Below the pieces are notes generated by a model, which was given only the letters and a program-made list of their open reading frames with translations, had not been told where the DNA came from and ran no database searches. A DNA stretch of 64,000 bases, from NCBI GenBank assembly GCA_031002005.1, contig CM061920.1:47470610-47534609 (forward strand), in the 5' to 3' direction. The number at the start of each line of letters is the position of its first letter. The stretch's first letter is position 1. The position numbers and the translations under genes were made by a program. The DNA comes from Vandiemenella viatica. Its lineage: Eukaryota; Arthropoda; Insecta; Orthoptera; Morabidae. Shown in pieces: positions 10,146-21,120 of this stretch.

Positions 10146-12890
10146 TCACTGGAGTCCAAACCACTAATCATACAACTGTGACAGGTGTTACAATTTCCAG
10201 GCATGATTTTTGCAAAGAAAGTTATTTTCATCTTTTAAATGAACCTTAGCGATTAAAATATGATATTCTGTATAAGGTATCTTAAATTTAACTGATAGTC
10301 TAATAGAAAGAAAATGGTTTATATTGCGCTTAACTGATTTTTTCATTGAAGCTTCCCTCCTTTAATGCTTTACTGTATGTAATAACTAGGTAAAAAGTGC
10401 TTAGCAGCCAATAAATAAAACATATGCTTGGGAACTTCAGAATTAAACTTAAGATGGTAAATTCACAGGTTGATACTATTTAGTGCTAGTAAGAATTGTA
10501 ACCAATTAAGTATGTACGAAAAAATATATTAAAAAAAAATATTAGGAAATTATTATTTTAATGTAGGCCTACTGGAAAATAAGTAAACAACAATTGTATT
10601 ACAGATGACATATTATTAATTTTCTATTAAAAAAATGCATTTAAATAGTTTTAGAGAGTACCTATATTTGAAATATTGCTGATGGAATTCATAGATAACA
10701 ATGATTTACACTGTTAAAACAGTTTTAAATTATAGGTTATGAATGTATAAACTTTGATGTGTCCATTTCTCTACAAACTACAGGTACGAAGTAAGCACAT
10801 CTATCTACCTAATAAGACTAATGCTTATGATTTTCAAAACTTAACCAACTGTGAAATTTAAAATATCAAGCAACACCAACAATAAATTTATGAATTATTA
10901 GTTATTTATAGAAAGTTGTTTTAGAACTTGTTAAATTACCAACTGTTATATTTTAAATGGAACAGAGCCTACAATATGTGGTAACACAGTAACATCAATA
11001 TCGGAGTTCAAACTACTGATTTAATTAGATGCCATATAAAAGAAATTAGAATTGTTAAGAAACTAATATCACAATGTTTGCCGATACTATAGTGTTCTTA
11101 ATAAATTAACTACCAAACTTTCAGTTAGTTGTAAATCAATAATACTTGTTATAAAGAATTGAGATAATTTCAGAACAATGACGCAATACAACAGCCAATA
11201 TACATACAGGGTAATGTTAGGAATCACTTAGGTGCATTTGCCCTGAACACCTTATTTATAAAGCACAATTATTCCAAAACAAATATCAGCCAAGATATCC
11301 AAGAGCATATGGAGATGTTGCTGCAGTGTTCATATAGTAAACTCCAGAAGTTGTGCTGGAAAAAATTATAAATATACTTGGAGATTACTGCAATAGTATT
11401 ATGGCATCACAAGCATAGTCAAAAATTTTACATATTTTAAATGAACATACAAATGTGTAATCATATTAAGGGGACAAAAGAAAACCATCACTTACAACAG
11501 TAGATACCATAATGGCAGTAATGCAGACACATAGGGCCTAACAACATTACACAAAATTAACATTTCCAGGAAAGTTCATACTTCTTGTTTCTACATGTCT
11601 CTGGTACTGACCATAATGTGTAATACATTGTCACTTAAAACCCATATCTGGATAGCTGATTAAGTCTTTATAGGTGTACTACCAGATTTTGTTATGAGAA
11701 CACATTATTTTGACGACTAGCTCCATCATCTTCCTCAGGTGTGAAAACATCTATACTGATTGAATGACTGACAGATACTGAGACAGCTCAGGTTTTGTCA
11801 GATAACCTAACATTTTGTTATTTCATAACCAAATTTGTTTATAGAACATTGAGTTCACCTCAATAATATTGCAGATCAAGTTTGTGGTTGTTTGCTCAAG
11901 TATTGCAAGTGATATTTCAGAATAAACAGTTTTATAAAATCAGAACATAGTACCAACATTTTCATATAATGGGACTCAAATTATTTCAGAAAAGAAAACA
12001 TTTTCCTAAAGAGATTTTAAAATCGGGTTTGTTTGAAATTGGAATGACGCAGTAAACACATTTAAAATTCTAGACGCCACAATTTTGAAGATAAGAAAAC
12101 AGTTTATAGTTTAAAGAAGTGTGATTTTGGCTTACATATCATATTAAATTTTGAGAAAGGTAGGTAAAGAATGTTTTGAGAAGATTTTGAAAAATGGGTT
12201 TTTAAAGAAGTCTTGCAAGACAAAACTTTCATCAAGGGTATTATGTTTAAATGAAAGATAAATTATTTCTGGGCACGACACTTTATTGGTTTATGAATTT
12301 ATGCATTAGTTTAGCAGATATCTGAAAAAGAAATAACTAAAATTCATCCGGTGATGGTGGTTTCCGGGAGAAGATTTGAAAGTATTCAGAATCCAAGAGG
12401 GAGGGGTTGAAATTAGAAAACGATGAAAAAAGCTATCAAAGAATAGTTATTACAGTTTGATGGTAATAAAACTGAATATTATTGAAGAGTTAATGTAGAA
12501 TTATTTAAAACAATTTTCAGAGCCACAACTTAAATACTTTTGGAAATAGCTACAATTTGAATTTCACATTTTTCGTTCACCCATTTTAGAAATAGTAACA
12601 AAGTGGATTTCGGTATCAAATGAAAGAGGAGCAAAAATAAATAAATTTAAAAGTTATTTCAGCTTTGTAGCTTTAAAACTTTAGGAGTAATAAACATTTT
12701 GGAAAAGTTTGAAAAATAATTTTTTACGGCAAAACGATGTTAGTTACAGAAATTTTCATTAAGATTAGTTTTGACATTCAGTATCTCGGCTATTTATTGT
12801 AAAAACTTCAAGTCGTTTGGAAGAGTTTGGATACCCGGAAGTTTTGGATGATGTCATGAGAATTGGTGATTTTTGTAGTTCCCATGATGC
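10146..12890. other. AT-rich DNA, mostly unassigned
   Basis: No gene is recognised. The first kilobase or so shows weak similarity to 57750-58640, so part of it may be the 5' UTR of CR1 copy 1. A Penelope-like terminal motif lies at 11708-11738 on the minus strand. The rest has no visible terminal repeats or coding frames. Confidence 0.4.
11708..11738 (-). other. Degenerate Penelope-type hammerhead-like core
   Basis: The minus strand reads CTGAGGA, then a 5 bp stem GATGA with TCGTC, then AAAA where a hammerhead core would have GAAA. This order (CTGANGA, hairpin, GAAA) is the core of the hammerhead ribozymes found in Penelope-like element terminal repeats. The G of GAAA is lost, so self-cleavage is not expected. 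It suggests an old Penelope-like 3' end here; no coding part remains. Confidence 0.4.
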
Positions 12891-12893
12891 AAC

Positions 12894-12935
12894 TATAAAT
12901 AGACGCACGGTAGAGCCCCTCATGGCCAGTCAGTT
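12894..12935 (+). promoter_or_regulatory. Possible TATA plus initiator core promoter
   Basis: TATAAATA at 12894-12901 is followed by TCAGTT, an arthropod-type initiator, at 12930-12935. The spacing from the TATA start to the initiator A is 38 bp, a little longer than the usual 30 or so. The region just downstream is less AT-rich than its surroundings and leads to an ATG at 13091. Inference only. Confidence 0.3.
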
Positions 12936-13090
12936 GAGCAGGCATGTATGCAATGCATACCAATATCGATAGTCTACTCCTTAGCCATTCCCCCAGTCTC
13001 CCCCACTACTCAGTTAGTCATTAGGTAACGTTCATTGTGTACACACGTTCAGAGCCTAATGTCCCATTTTTCTACTTGTGAACAAGGCAG

Positions 13091-13121
13091 ATGCCGAAAT
13101 ATTGTGTAGTTTTTTGTCAGC
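13091..13121 (+). CDS. Possible THAP-like first coding exon
   Basis: ATG at 13091 opens MPKYCVVFCQ, and the next base is followed directly by GTAAGTG, a strong 5' splice-site match. Met-Pro followed by Cys-X3-Cys is how many THAP zinc-finger domains begin; THAP domains occur in P-element-like transposases and in host DNA-binding proteins. No following exon was identified, and ten residues are too few to be sure. It could be chance. The TATA/initiator pair lies about 160 bp upstream. Confidence 0.2.
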
Positions 13122-14490
13122 GTAAGTGTTCCCTCTCATCGCATCCATCCACTTTGGTATGTGGTGGGTTAATTTCCCTTTCTTTTCTTATTTATATCAC
13201 CTAGAAGCCGCTTCCATTTTCCTTAGTTGCATTATAGCCTTATATTATCATTCTTTATCATTCTGAAAAACTAACTTTACAACTAAGCATTCAGTAAGTA
13301 CCACTAAATCTATAAAACATTAATTTATAAAACAAATTACATATGGCAAAAATATTTTGAAAGATGCAGCTAACTTAGTACCTTTGTTCATTTCAGGGAC
13401 AAATTGGGAAACTGACAACCATTTATTTTTTATCTATTTATGGAAATAAGTGAGGAACAAAATGCTGAGTTTGGTTTTTTTTTATTTACTACATAAATGA
13501 TATTTTAAAAGTTATTAGAACTGGTTATATCAATTAAGCATAGCCTAATATAATATGCATTTTTTTCATAACTTGGGAATCAATATTTTGCATTTTTAGT
13601 TGTGAGTCAGAGGGTGAATATAATTATTTGATTGAAATACTGTAATTTCTAAATACATTTAATCTTTTACATGTTCTAGACAACAGAGAAATTGGTTGTT
13701 TAGCTAATTAATTTAAAATTATCTGTAAAAATAGTAGGACCTAAAAGAGATAGAAAAATAGTAGCTTCATGTTGAGGAAAGGGGGAAAAGTATAGATAAA
13801 AGGATCCACATTTTAAAGGAAAAGTTAGATAATAGTTATTTTCATAATTACAAAGGATACAGAGGAGAAACAATTTAAAAAATAACCGGATGATAACGTG
13901 GTGTTAACAGTTAAATAAATTCTTGAGGGTGTAATGAAATAGTAACTTGCTGGAGAAAACAAAGGTTATATGGAAATCTGATTACATAGAAAGCATTTTT
14001 AAATTCAGGAAACATCTTGTACAAATTTTGTGAAGATTGGGGTAATAAAATAAAGTTTCAATTTAGTTTAAGATATCTTCATACTAGCATCTACCCGCAA
14101 CTTCGTCCTCTTAAAGTGTATTTTAATATAAAAGTTGTTGTTATTATTATATCTATGACTAGCAGAAAAATTTCTCCTTTTAGGTTGAAAATATGGTCAA
14201 CTGCTTCCTTGACTTTTACTCTTCAATGAAAAGTGTACCTCAAAGCTGGGAGAAAAGTAACAAAGGTGTAATGTGCGCCGAAAGATTCGGTTACACACAT
14301 TACTCACTTAGCAGCACCAGATGTCTTGAGCAGATTCTGATGTAATTATGGTCAGAATTCAGCATGACAGCCACCTTCATCACACCAAGACCACTATGCA
14401 TCATGGAATATTAGTAGTCATTCTGGTCCAGGCTGTATTTCCACCTTACCACAACCTTCCTTAATATAGCTCCTTGGAAATCATCACTTT
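13122..14490. other. AT-rich DNA, nothing recognised
   Basis: No coding frame of interest is seen. A 70-codon frame at 14017-14229 has no recognisable domain. Confidence 0.4.
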
Positions 14491-14494
14491 ATTT

Positions 14495-14680
14495 CAAATT
14501 TTGATTTTTCACATACATTGTGACACATATATTACAAACGGAATTACAGCATGATACCTGATGTGTCACACTATTTCAAGTCCACAACTGAAGATATCTC
14601 CTTGCGAACCTACCGACAGTATGACTTCAAAAAATTTTAGGGTTAAGTATAGCTTTATATTTCCTGTACTAGATCTATAA
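14495..14680 (+). repeat. Diverged direct repeat, left copy
   Basis: About 185 bp, with words such as GATTTTTCACATA, GATACCTGATGTGTCACACT and TTTATATTTCC in order, is repeated at 15511-15692 with many substitutions. The two copies are about 1 kb apart in the same orientation and may be ends or parts of one unidentified transposon family. Confidence 0.5.
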
Positions 14681-14783
14681 TTATATATCTTTTGATGCAA
14701 TTTAAGTACAATATAATACATGTCACTAAATTGGCATTCATGAAAGCAACTTAAATTAATAATAAAGTTTCAGTTGTCATTCT

Positions 14784-15029
14784 GGTTCAGTCTGTATTTC
14801 AACAAAATCACAAACTCTGCTAATATTGTTGCTAAAAATCAAGGGTTCTATTACCCACACATTAATACATTCACTGTATTCCTTGTTAGGAATCCTGACA
14901 TAGAAAATGTTGCTACTGCTTGAAACATAGCTTCAATGCATTTAATGTGTGTCTGTATTGTTTGATTTTGTGATTTTGTAGTGGCAATATTAGCAGAGAT
15001 AGTGGCTAGGTTGAAATGTTGTCTGGACC
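14784..15029. repeat. Imperfect inverted repeat, MITE-like
   Basis: A left arm of about 50 bp (14784-14833, with GGTTCAG and CTCTGCTAATATTGTTGC) is complementary to the right arm (14979-15029, with GGCAATATTAGCAGAG and GTCTGGACC). A related left-arm sequence also occurs near 14420-14465. This could be a small foldback element. No clear target duplication was found. Confidence 0.45.
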
Positions 15030-15510
15030 AAACTGTTATTGTTGCAGCATAAGAAATTTAGTTGTTATAAGTAATAAATAAGCTGCTTTCATGAGCACCG
15101 TGTTAGTGACAACTTGTATCGCGATGTAAACTATTCCTAATGTGGCTTCCTGAAACAAAGAGTTTCTACATTAGGCAATTGAATACATTCGTTTTAAGTG
15201 AAAGATTTAATAATTATTGGCAGTATATTGAACAGTAAGTAAAAAAATACTATTTTGCTTTGTTTAACAAAAATTCAAAGAAAGGGTTAGTAATCTTTGG
15301 TTAATCTTTAAATTTTTGTAAAAAATAATTTGTAATGTTATAGAGAGTGTATAATAGAAAAAAAAAGACACACAGGCAATACATTGGTCCAAGGTAGAAT
15401 CAAAACCATTACATATTTGTCATGAACATACAAAAATGACAGTTCATGCACGATTATTTTTTCACTTTTAGTGAACCGACTTTTGTGCTGGTATACTCTT
15501 AGATTTCCAC

Positions 15511-15692
15511 TCAAGCTTTGATTTCTCACATATAGCATGATGCATATATTATGAATTGATCTTTGCTGTGATACCTGAGGTGTTATACTATTTCATGTAG
15601 GCAACTGATGACATCTCTTTGTGAAAATATCGGCAATACAATTAAAAAAAAGGTTTACTTATAGATTTATATTTCCCACTTCCAAACTATTA
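15511..15692 (+). repeat. Diverged direct repeat, right copy
   Basis: Partner of 14495-14680: GATTTCTCACATA, GATACCTGAGGTGTTATACT and TTTATATTTCCC in the same order. Confidence 0.5.
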
Positions 15693-16139
15693 TTAGTTAA
15701 GCACACTAGTTTTAGTGCTTTTTAACAACACACACACACATGCATATTTTTGCTTTTATTTCTGAAAAGAAGTGTTTGCGATGTACGATAAAAGCAACGA
15801 GTAAATGTGGCACTTCGGTCTATGATGTAGGAAACTCATTGATGTCTGCAAATTGATATTTGAAATTTCTAAAGGAACTATTCTTTTTGGTGGGATAATA
15901 CCTGTCCTATGTCACTATGCACACAATTTACTAACTCCATGCCAAATTTCATTTAAATTTCCTGATAAATTAAAGTGTGATTAAGGCCAACATTACATCC
16001 AAACGTTCTCCTTTATATAAATATATAGAAGACAATACAAAAAAGAGAAGTAAGGTGAGTAATAATTCAGATTTGTAAGGTGTAGTAGCAGACCAAGAGA
16101 ATTTAGCATTGGTCAGTTAAGCAGCCTCAAGGTGATGAA
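15693..16139. other. AT-rich DNA up to the gypsy element
   Basis: A short CA run lies near 15728. Nothing else is recognised. Confidence 0.4.
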
Positions 16140-16145
16140 TAACAT

Positions 16146-16484
16146 TGTGGCGGAAACGCATCATGGCCTTAGCAGTTGTCAGCGCAGTTCTGTCGTTGTC
16201 GCGGCGGCTGCTAGCGCAGTAGCAACGATGCTCGCTGACGAGTAACCATGGCAATGAAAAACAAAGATAGTACACAGTTAGCGAGGTGTATGAATACACT
16301 GATGACATTGCCGCTCACAGTAATACATGAAGCCGACAGTAATATTGACAGTCAGATTGTTGCAATGTTTAAATATAATGTAACGTACACATGTATGTGT
16401 TATTTGACATATTAAATGCATTGATAAGAATTTCGTCTCCCTTACTGTAAACTACTATATCGTTTATATGGGCACTTAACCCCA
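16146..16484 (+). repeat. 5' LTR of G1
   Basis: Starts TGTGGCGGAAAC and ends ACCCCA. It shares long blocks with 22444-22775, for example GCTCGCTGACGAGTAACC. It is expected to hold the promoter and polyadenylation signals of the element; none is obvious. Confidence 0.85.
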
Positions 16485-16488
16485 TAAT

Positions 16489-16498
16489 TGGTGACGAC
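16489..16498 (+). other. Primer-binding site of G1
   Basis: TGGTGACGAC, four bases after the 5' LTR, begins with TGG, complementary to the CCA end of a tRNA. The tRNA species was not determined. Confidence 0.6.
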
Positions 16499-16499
16499 A

Positions 16500-17390
16500 A
16501 AAAATCTGAACTTTTCTGATCGATGGACGAACATCAAGAACAACTGCGCCAGCTATAGGAGCAAAATCACATTCTGCGATAGCAAATGCTTCAACAGCAA
16601 CCCCTCGCAATCTACAGTTTCGCAGGTCGGCACATCTGTTAACCTTCTTGCTGTGAAATTGCCAGTTTTCTGGCTGGACAAACTGACACTGTGGTTTGCA
16701 CAGGCAGAAGCACAATTTGGCATTGCGGCCATTATGCAAGATTCGACGAAGTACACTTATATAATTTCACAGCTGGACAGCCTCTATGCGGCCGAAGTGG
16801 GAGATATAATAAATCCACCTCCTGGAAATACATATGAACACTTTTGTAACGAGTTAATTCGTCGCCTCTCTGCATCAGAAGAGCAGCGAGTTCGCCAGTT
16901 GTTAATGGAGGAAGAGCTTGGTGACCGAAAACCATCCCAGTTTTTAAGACAGTTAAGATCACTAGCTGGTGCCACTTAAGTGCAAGACAATCTCCTCCGG
17001 CAATTATGGATCCAGCACCTACCGTCACAGGTACAAGCTGTTTTGCAAACTCAAGCCGACACACCACTAGACAAAGTTGAAATACTAGCCGACAAAGTTA
17101 TGGAAGTGTCTACACCTGCTCTGCATGCCGATGTTAATGCTATTTGCTAATACCATGGTAAGTCAGCTTGCAAAGTGCATGGAAGAACTTTTGCAGCAGT
17201 TGGCTACATTGCAAGCCTCATTTCGCACACATTCTCATTCTTGAAGCCAGCCCCCAAAGCTGTGCCATGCTCACAACAGCCGCGATTCTTCACCACGTAC
17301 TGATACCTCTCAGGTTTGCTGGTACTACCGCTGTTTTCATGGCCAAGCTCGCAAATGCCAACAACCATGTAACTTTCAGTTAAACCCCAA
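16500..17390 (+). pseudogene. G1 gag remnant
   Basis: The plus strand encodes a capsid-like stretch: FWLDKLTLWFAQAEAQF, a later YEHFCNELIRRLSASEEQR, and FLRQLRSLAG, which is ended by a stop at 16977-16979; coding similarity resumes just after with NLLRQLWIQHLP and VEILADKVMEV. Near 17315-17375 is a cysteine-rich segment (CWYYRCFHGQARKC then PC) like the atypical zinc knuckle found in this group of arthropod gypsy gag proteins. The parts lie in different frames. Gag would form the particle shell and bind RNA. Confidence 0.7.
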
Positions 17391-17469
17391 CGGCAGTCAG
17401 TGATTGCGGTAAACAGCTGACCAACTGATGGTAACCGCCTCTTTGTCTTTGACAGAAACAGCAGACAAA

Positions 17470-17768
17470 ATTTTTTAAAAGATACTGGTTCTGTTTTATG
17501 CTGTTTCCCGAAAATTTTTGTAAAGGGGCATCATCAACGTAACAAATATGAACTTGTGGTGGCAAATGACTCTACTGTTCATACCTATGGCACTTTGTTT
17601 CTCAAGCTGAACCTCGGCTTGCGGTGCGATTTATCTTGGAGATTTATAATAGCTGATGTATCAGTTCCTATCATAGGCTCTGATTTCCTTGCACATTATT
17701 ATTTGCTCTCATATTGTCACAACAAGTGTATCATTGACAGCTTGACAGGATTGTCAGTGCCTGTATAG
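17470..17768 (+). pseudogene. G1 aspartic protease remnant
   Basis: DTGS at 17481-17492 is the catalytic Asp motif of retroviral-type proteases. About 60 residues later, IIGSDFL corresponds to the conserved second-half motif that ends the protease core. The reading frame after DTGS continues into a stop at 17766-17768. The protease would mature the Gag-Pol polyprotein. Confidence 0.7.
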
Positions 17769-17792
17769 CCGGCTAGCTGGAAGCAACCTAGT

Positions 17793-18810
17793 GTGAAATC
17801 ACTAAAGGCCACTACTGTTTTTCATGAAATATTTCGAGATTTCCCAGACCTCACGCGCCCACTTGGAATGCCGAGAGAAATAAAGCACTCTACCATATAT
17901 TTCATTCATACAACACTGGTCCACCAGTCTCTTGTCGTGCTCGTCACCTCGCTCCAGACCGTCTTCAGATTGCTAAGAAAGAGATCGAAACAATTTTAAT
18001 GGAGGGCACAGCGCGTCGCTCAGAGGGACCATGGACATATCCTCTCCACCTGGTCCCAAAGAAAGACAAGGGTTCACGTCCCTGTGGAGACTATCGAGCT
18101 CTCAATGCACGGACAATTCTAGATAGGTATCCACCTCACCATCTCCATGATTTCAGCCACCAGTTGCGTGGATGCACTATTTCCTCAGTCATCGACCTAG
18201 TCAAAGCCTACACTCAGGTTCCTGTGAACCCGGACGACATCCCAAAGACAGCAATTATTACACCGTTTGGACTTTTTGAGTTTCTGTTTATGTCTTTCGG
18301 GTTGCGGAATACCGGTTAAACCTTTCAGCAATTCATTGATGAAGCCCTATCTGGTTTGAACTTCACTTTCACCTATGTAGATGACATATTGGTATTATGT
18401 AAGGGCCCTGAAGAATACGAGCGCCATCTGCGATCACTCTTCCAAAGGCTGTCATCTTATAGGATTCTCGTTAACGCTTATAAGAGTGTTTTAACCTCTC
18501 CAAGTGTTACCTTCTTGGGATACGAAGTCTCTGCCGCCAGCAATGGACCACTACCAGTTCGGATCAGCGCCCTGCAAAACTTCCCCCTTCCACAGACAGT
18601 CTGTGAACTCAGACGCTTTTTGGGAATGGTGAACTTTTACTGCCGTTTCCTACCTTCAGCAACAGAATACCAGGCTTCTCTCCACTCGGCAGTATCCAAC
18701 CTACGAGGCTCTCAACCTGTACCTTGGAATCCGAACCTGGAAAGCACGTTCAATGTCTGCAAAGCCAGCCTTGCCCAATCGACGCTGCTAGTTCATCCAG
18801 ATCTCAACAC
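17793..18810 (+). pseudogene. G1 reverse transcriptase remnant
   Basis: Several overlapping frames together give a gypsy RT. They include SEGPWTYPLHLVPKKD, CGDYRALNARTI with DRYP, the catalytic block VIDLVKAYTQVPV, TPFGLFEFLFMSFGLRN, then a stop where the family has a short polar word. The catalytic YVDDILV follows at about 18374-18394. The thumb and connection start follow, with VTFLGYEVS and LRRFLGMVNFYCRFLP. It ends about LLVHPDLNT, where foreign DNA begins. One frameshift near 17930 separates the linker from the RT start. Confidence 0.8.
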
Positions 18811-18990
18811 ACTGTCTCATTTTTATTTATTTACCTGTCATCGTATTTTCTATGATGATACTCCCCTTTAATGTTTTATTTTTTATATTCTTCCTTTTTG
18901 TATCGTAGCTAGGATACACGATCGTCTTTAACTAGTGAGTGAGTAAATCTTCAGCTTACTGCTTATTCGACTCTTTCTTCATACTTCAAA

Positions 18991-20499
18991 TCTTATATAT
19001 ATATAAAAATAGACGTGTTTTTTCCTATATTTCACTTTTCAGCCACCACTACCTAGCACAGATCACTGATGTTTGTGGGTGGAAGTAGCATGGAGTTTCC
19101 TGTCGTACACAACGTTGGCCGAATGCCGATAGCTGTGGGGATGTGGGAGATATAATGATTAAAGTTGGTCAGTGCAGGGCGTTTTAACATTTCGACCAAA
19201 AATTCGTATCTCCGTATACTTCTCTTTCCTGCCACAACTACATAACATAGACTTTTGGTGTTTGTGTGTGGTAGTAGAATCGTCTTTCCTGTCGTGTACT
19301 ATGGTTGTTAGATGTCGGTAGCTATGGTGATGTGGGAGATATGGGGGTTGAAAGTGGTCGACCTGTGGCAATTTCATACTTCTGCCAAAGTCAAAAGTGT
19401 CATGGTGTATCACTTTTCAGCGAAAACTATAGATCACAGATAACTGGCGTTTGTGTGTAGTAGTAGCACAGAGTCACCTTTCGATCACAACAGCGGCCGA
19501 ATTTCAGAAACTGTGGTACTGTGGTAGATATGGTGGTTGTAAGTGGCCGACCAAGGATATTTTCGTATTTCGACTGTCTCCGCATTTGTCACTTTTCTGC
19601 CACAACTACATAGCATAGAGCATTGGTGTTTGTGTTTGGTAGTAGAATCGTATCTCATGTAGTGCACTATGGTTGTTAGATGACGGTAGCTATGGGGATG
19701 TGGGAGATATGGGGGTTGAAAGTGGTCGACCTGTGGCAGTTTCATACTTCTGCCAAAGACAAAAGTGTCATGGTGTATCACTTTTCAGCGAAAACTACAG
19801 ATCACAGATAACTGGCGTTTGTGTGTAGTAGTAGCACAGAGTCACCTTTCGATCACAACAGCGGCCGAATTTCAGAAACTGTGGTACTGTGGTAGATATG
19901 GTGGTTGTAAGTGGCCGACCAAGGATATTTTCGTATTTCGACGAAAGGCATGTGTCTCCGCAGATTTCACTTTTGTACCACGACTACATAGCATAGAACA
20001 TTGGTGTTTATGTGTGGTAGTAGAATCGTGTCTGTTGTCGTGCACTATGGTTGTTAGATGTCTGTAGCTATGGGGGTGTGGAAGATATGGGGGATGAAAA
20101 TGGTCGACCTGCGGCAATTTCATATTTCTGCCAAAGGCGCATGTGTCATGGTGTATCACTTTTAAGTGAAAACTATCAATCGCAGATCACTGGCGTTTGT
20201 GTGTGGTAGTAACATAGAGTCTCCCATCGATCACAACGTTGGCCGAATTTCGGTAACTGTGGGAGTGTGTGAGATATGGTGTTTGAAATTGGTCGATCAT
20301 GAATATTTTCGTGTTTCATCCAAAGACTTGTGTGTATCCGTAAATTTTACGTTGCTGCTGGAACTACATAGCGCAGAAGACTGGTACTTGTGTGTGGTAA
20401 TAGTATCGAGTCTCCCATCGTGCACTAGGGTGGTTAGATGTCTATAGCTGTCAATATGAATTCTTTACAATCACGAACGAAGTCGTGGGTACCAGCTAG
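18991..20499 (+). mobile_element. Non-autonomous Helitron
   Basis: The element starts TCTTATATATATATAAAAAT after an A and ends CTAG before a T, matching the Helitron rule of 5' TC, 3' CTRR and insertion between A and T with no target duplication. The 3' end has the expected hairpin: stem CACGA (20472-20476) with TCGTG (20483-20487), a 6-base loop, then 8 bases to CTAG at 20496-20499. The 5' words with AT-rich start and GACGTGTTTTTT are typical of arthropod Helitrons. No Rep or helicase coding region is present, and nearly all the interior is the tandem array at 19033-20457. Confidence 0.75.
19033..20457 (+). repeat. Satellite-like dimeric tandem array inside the Helitron
   Basis: Monomers of about 180-190 bp alternate between two types, giving a higher-order unit of 368-378 bp. 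The A-type monomer begins CACTTTTCAG at 19033, 19411, 19779 and (diverged) 20157. The B-type begins CACTTTTCTGCC near 19590, between A-type starts. Shared words include GGTAGTAG, GTTAGATG and GGGAGATATGG. About eight monomers are present. Several open frames across the array are shadows of the repeat rather than genes. Similar arrays are known inside non-autonomous Helitrons. Confidence 0.8.
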
Positions 20500-20735
20500 T
20501 AAAAAATAAACTTGTATGACTTAATTCCTTCTTTATTATCATGTCATAATATCCTTAATTATCCAAATGTTTACAAGTTCTTTTTAGCAACAACTTAAAG
20601 TTAAAAGCGAACACACCAATGGTTTTTACCAAGCTTGTCCGATCTTATATCTATCTTCTCTTTATATATATATATTACCCTTGCTACCAATTTCACAGAG
20701 TAATCATTTTTTTTTAGGTAGCCTGTTATACCACA

Positions 20736-21120
20736 GCACCTCCAGGATTGTTTACTGATGCTTCCAACACAGTTGTAGGGGCTTATCTACAACAGCACGT
20801 AAATGCTACGTGGCAGCCATTAGCCTTCTTTTCTAAGAAGCTTTCACCAAAGCAAACACAATGGACAGCATACTATCGCAAGTTACTCGCTATCTACGAA
20901 GCCGTCCAGCACTTTCAGCACTTCTTGAAAGCCCATGAGGTTACAAAATACACCGATCACAAGCCACTTACGTATGCGTTTCAACAACACCATGACATGC
21001 TCCCGCCTGTGCAACTGAATCAATTATCGTTCATTGCGCAGTTCACCACCAATATTGAACACATTGAAGGTTCTTCCAATGTAGTCACAGACGCACTGTC
21101 CCGGTTCGACGGAATCACAG
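20736..21120 (+). pseudogene. G1 RNase H remnant
   Basis: The frame gives GLFTDASNTVVGAYLQQ, containing the first catalytic Asp. PLAFFSKKLSPKQTQWTAY follows, and then a TDHKPLTYAF block with the last catalytic Asp region. The family's LLAIYEAVQHFQHFL helix is intact. It would degrade the RNA strand during cDNA synthesis. It continues in frame into the integrase zinc-binding region. Confidence 0.8.

Larger units (their letters stand above)
18811..20735. mobile_element. AT-rich insertion in G1 pol containing the Helitron
   Basis: Pol coding similarity stops at about 18810 and resumes at about 20735 in the RNase H domain. The flanks of the Helitron inside it (18811-18990 and 20500-20735) total about 415 bp of AT-rich DNA that is not gypsy coding sequence. 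It may be an older non-coding insertion, or an intron-like segment ending in a T run then AG at about 20716. No terminal inverted repeats were found by eye. Confidence 0.5.

Noticed and set aside
19159..20447. Open frames of 84 to 100 codons on both strands across 19.1-20.4 kb
   Set aside because: They repeat with the period of the satellite array and share one pattern; they are shadows of the tandem repeat.
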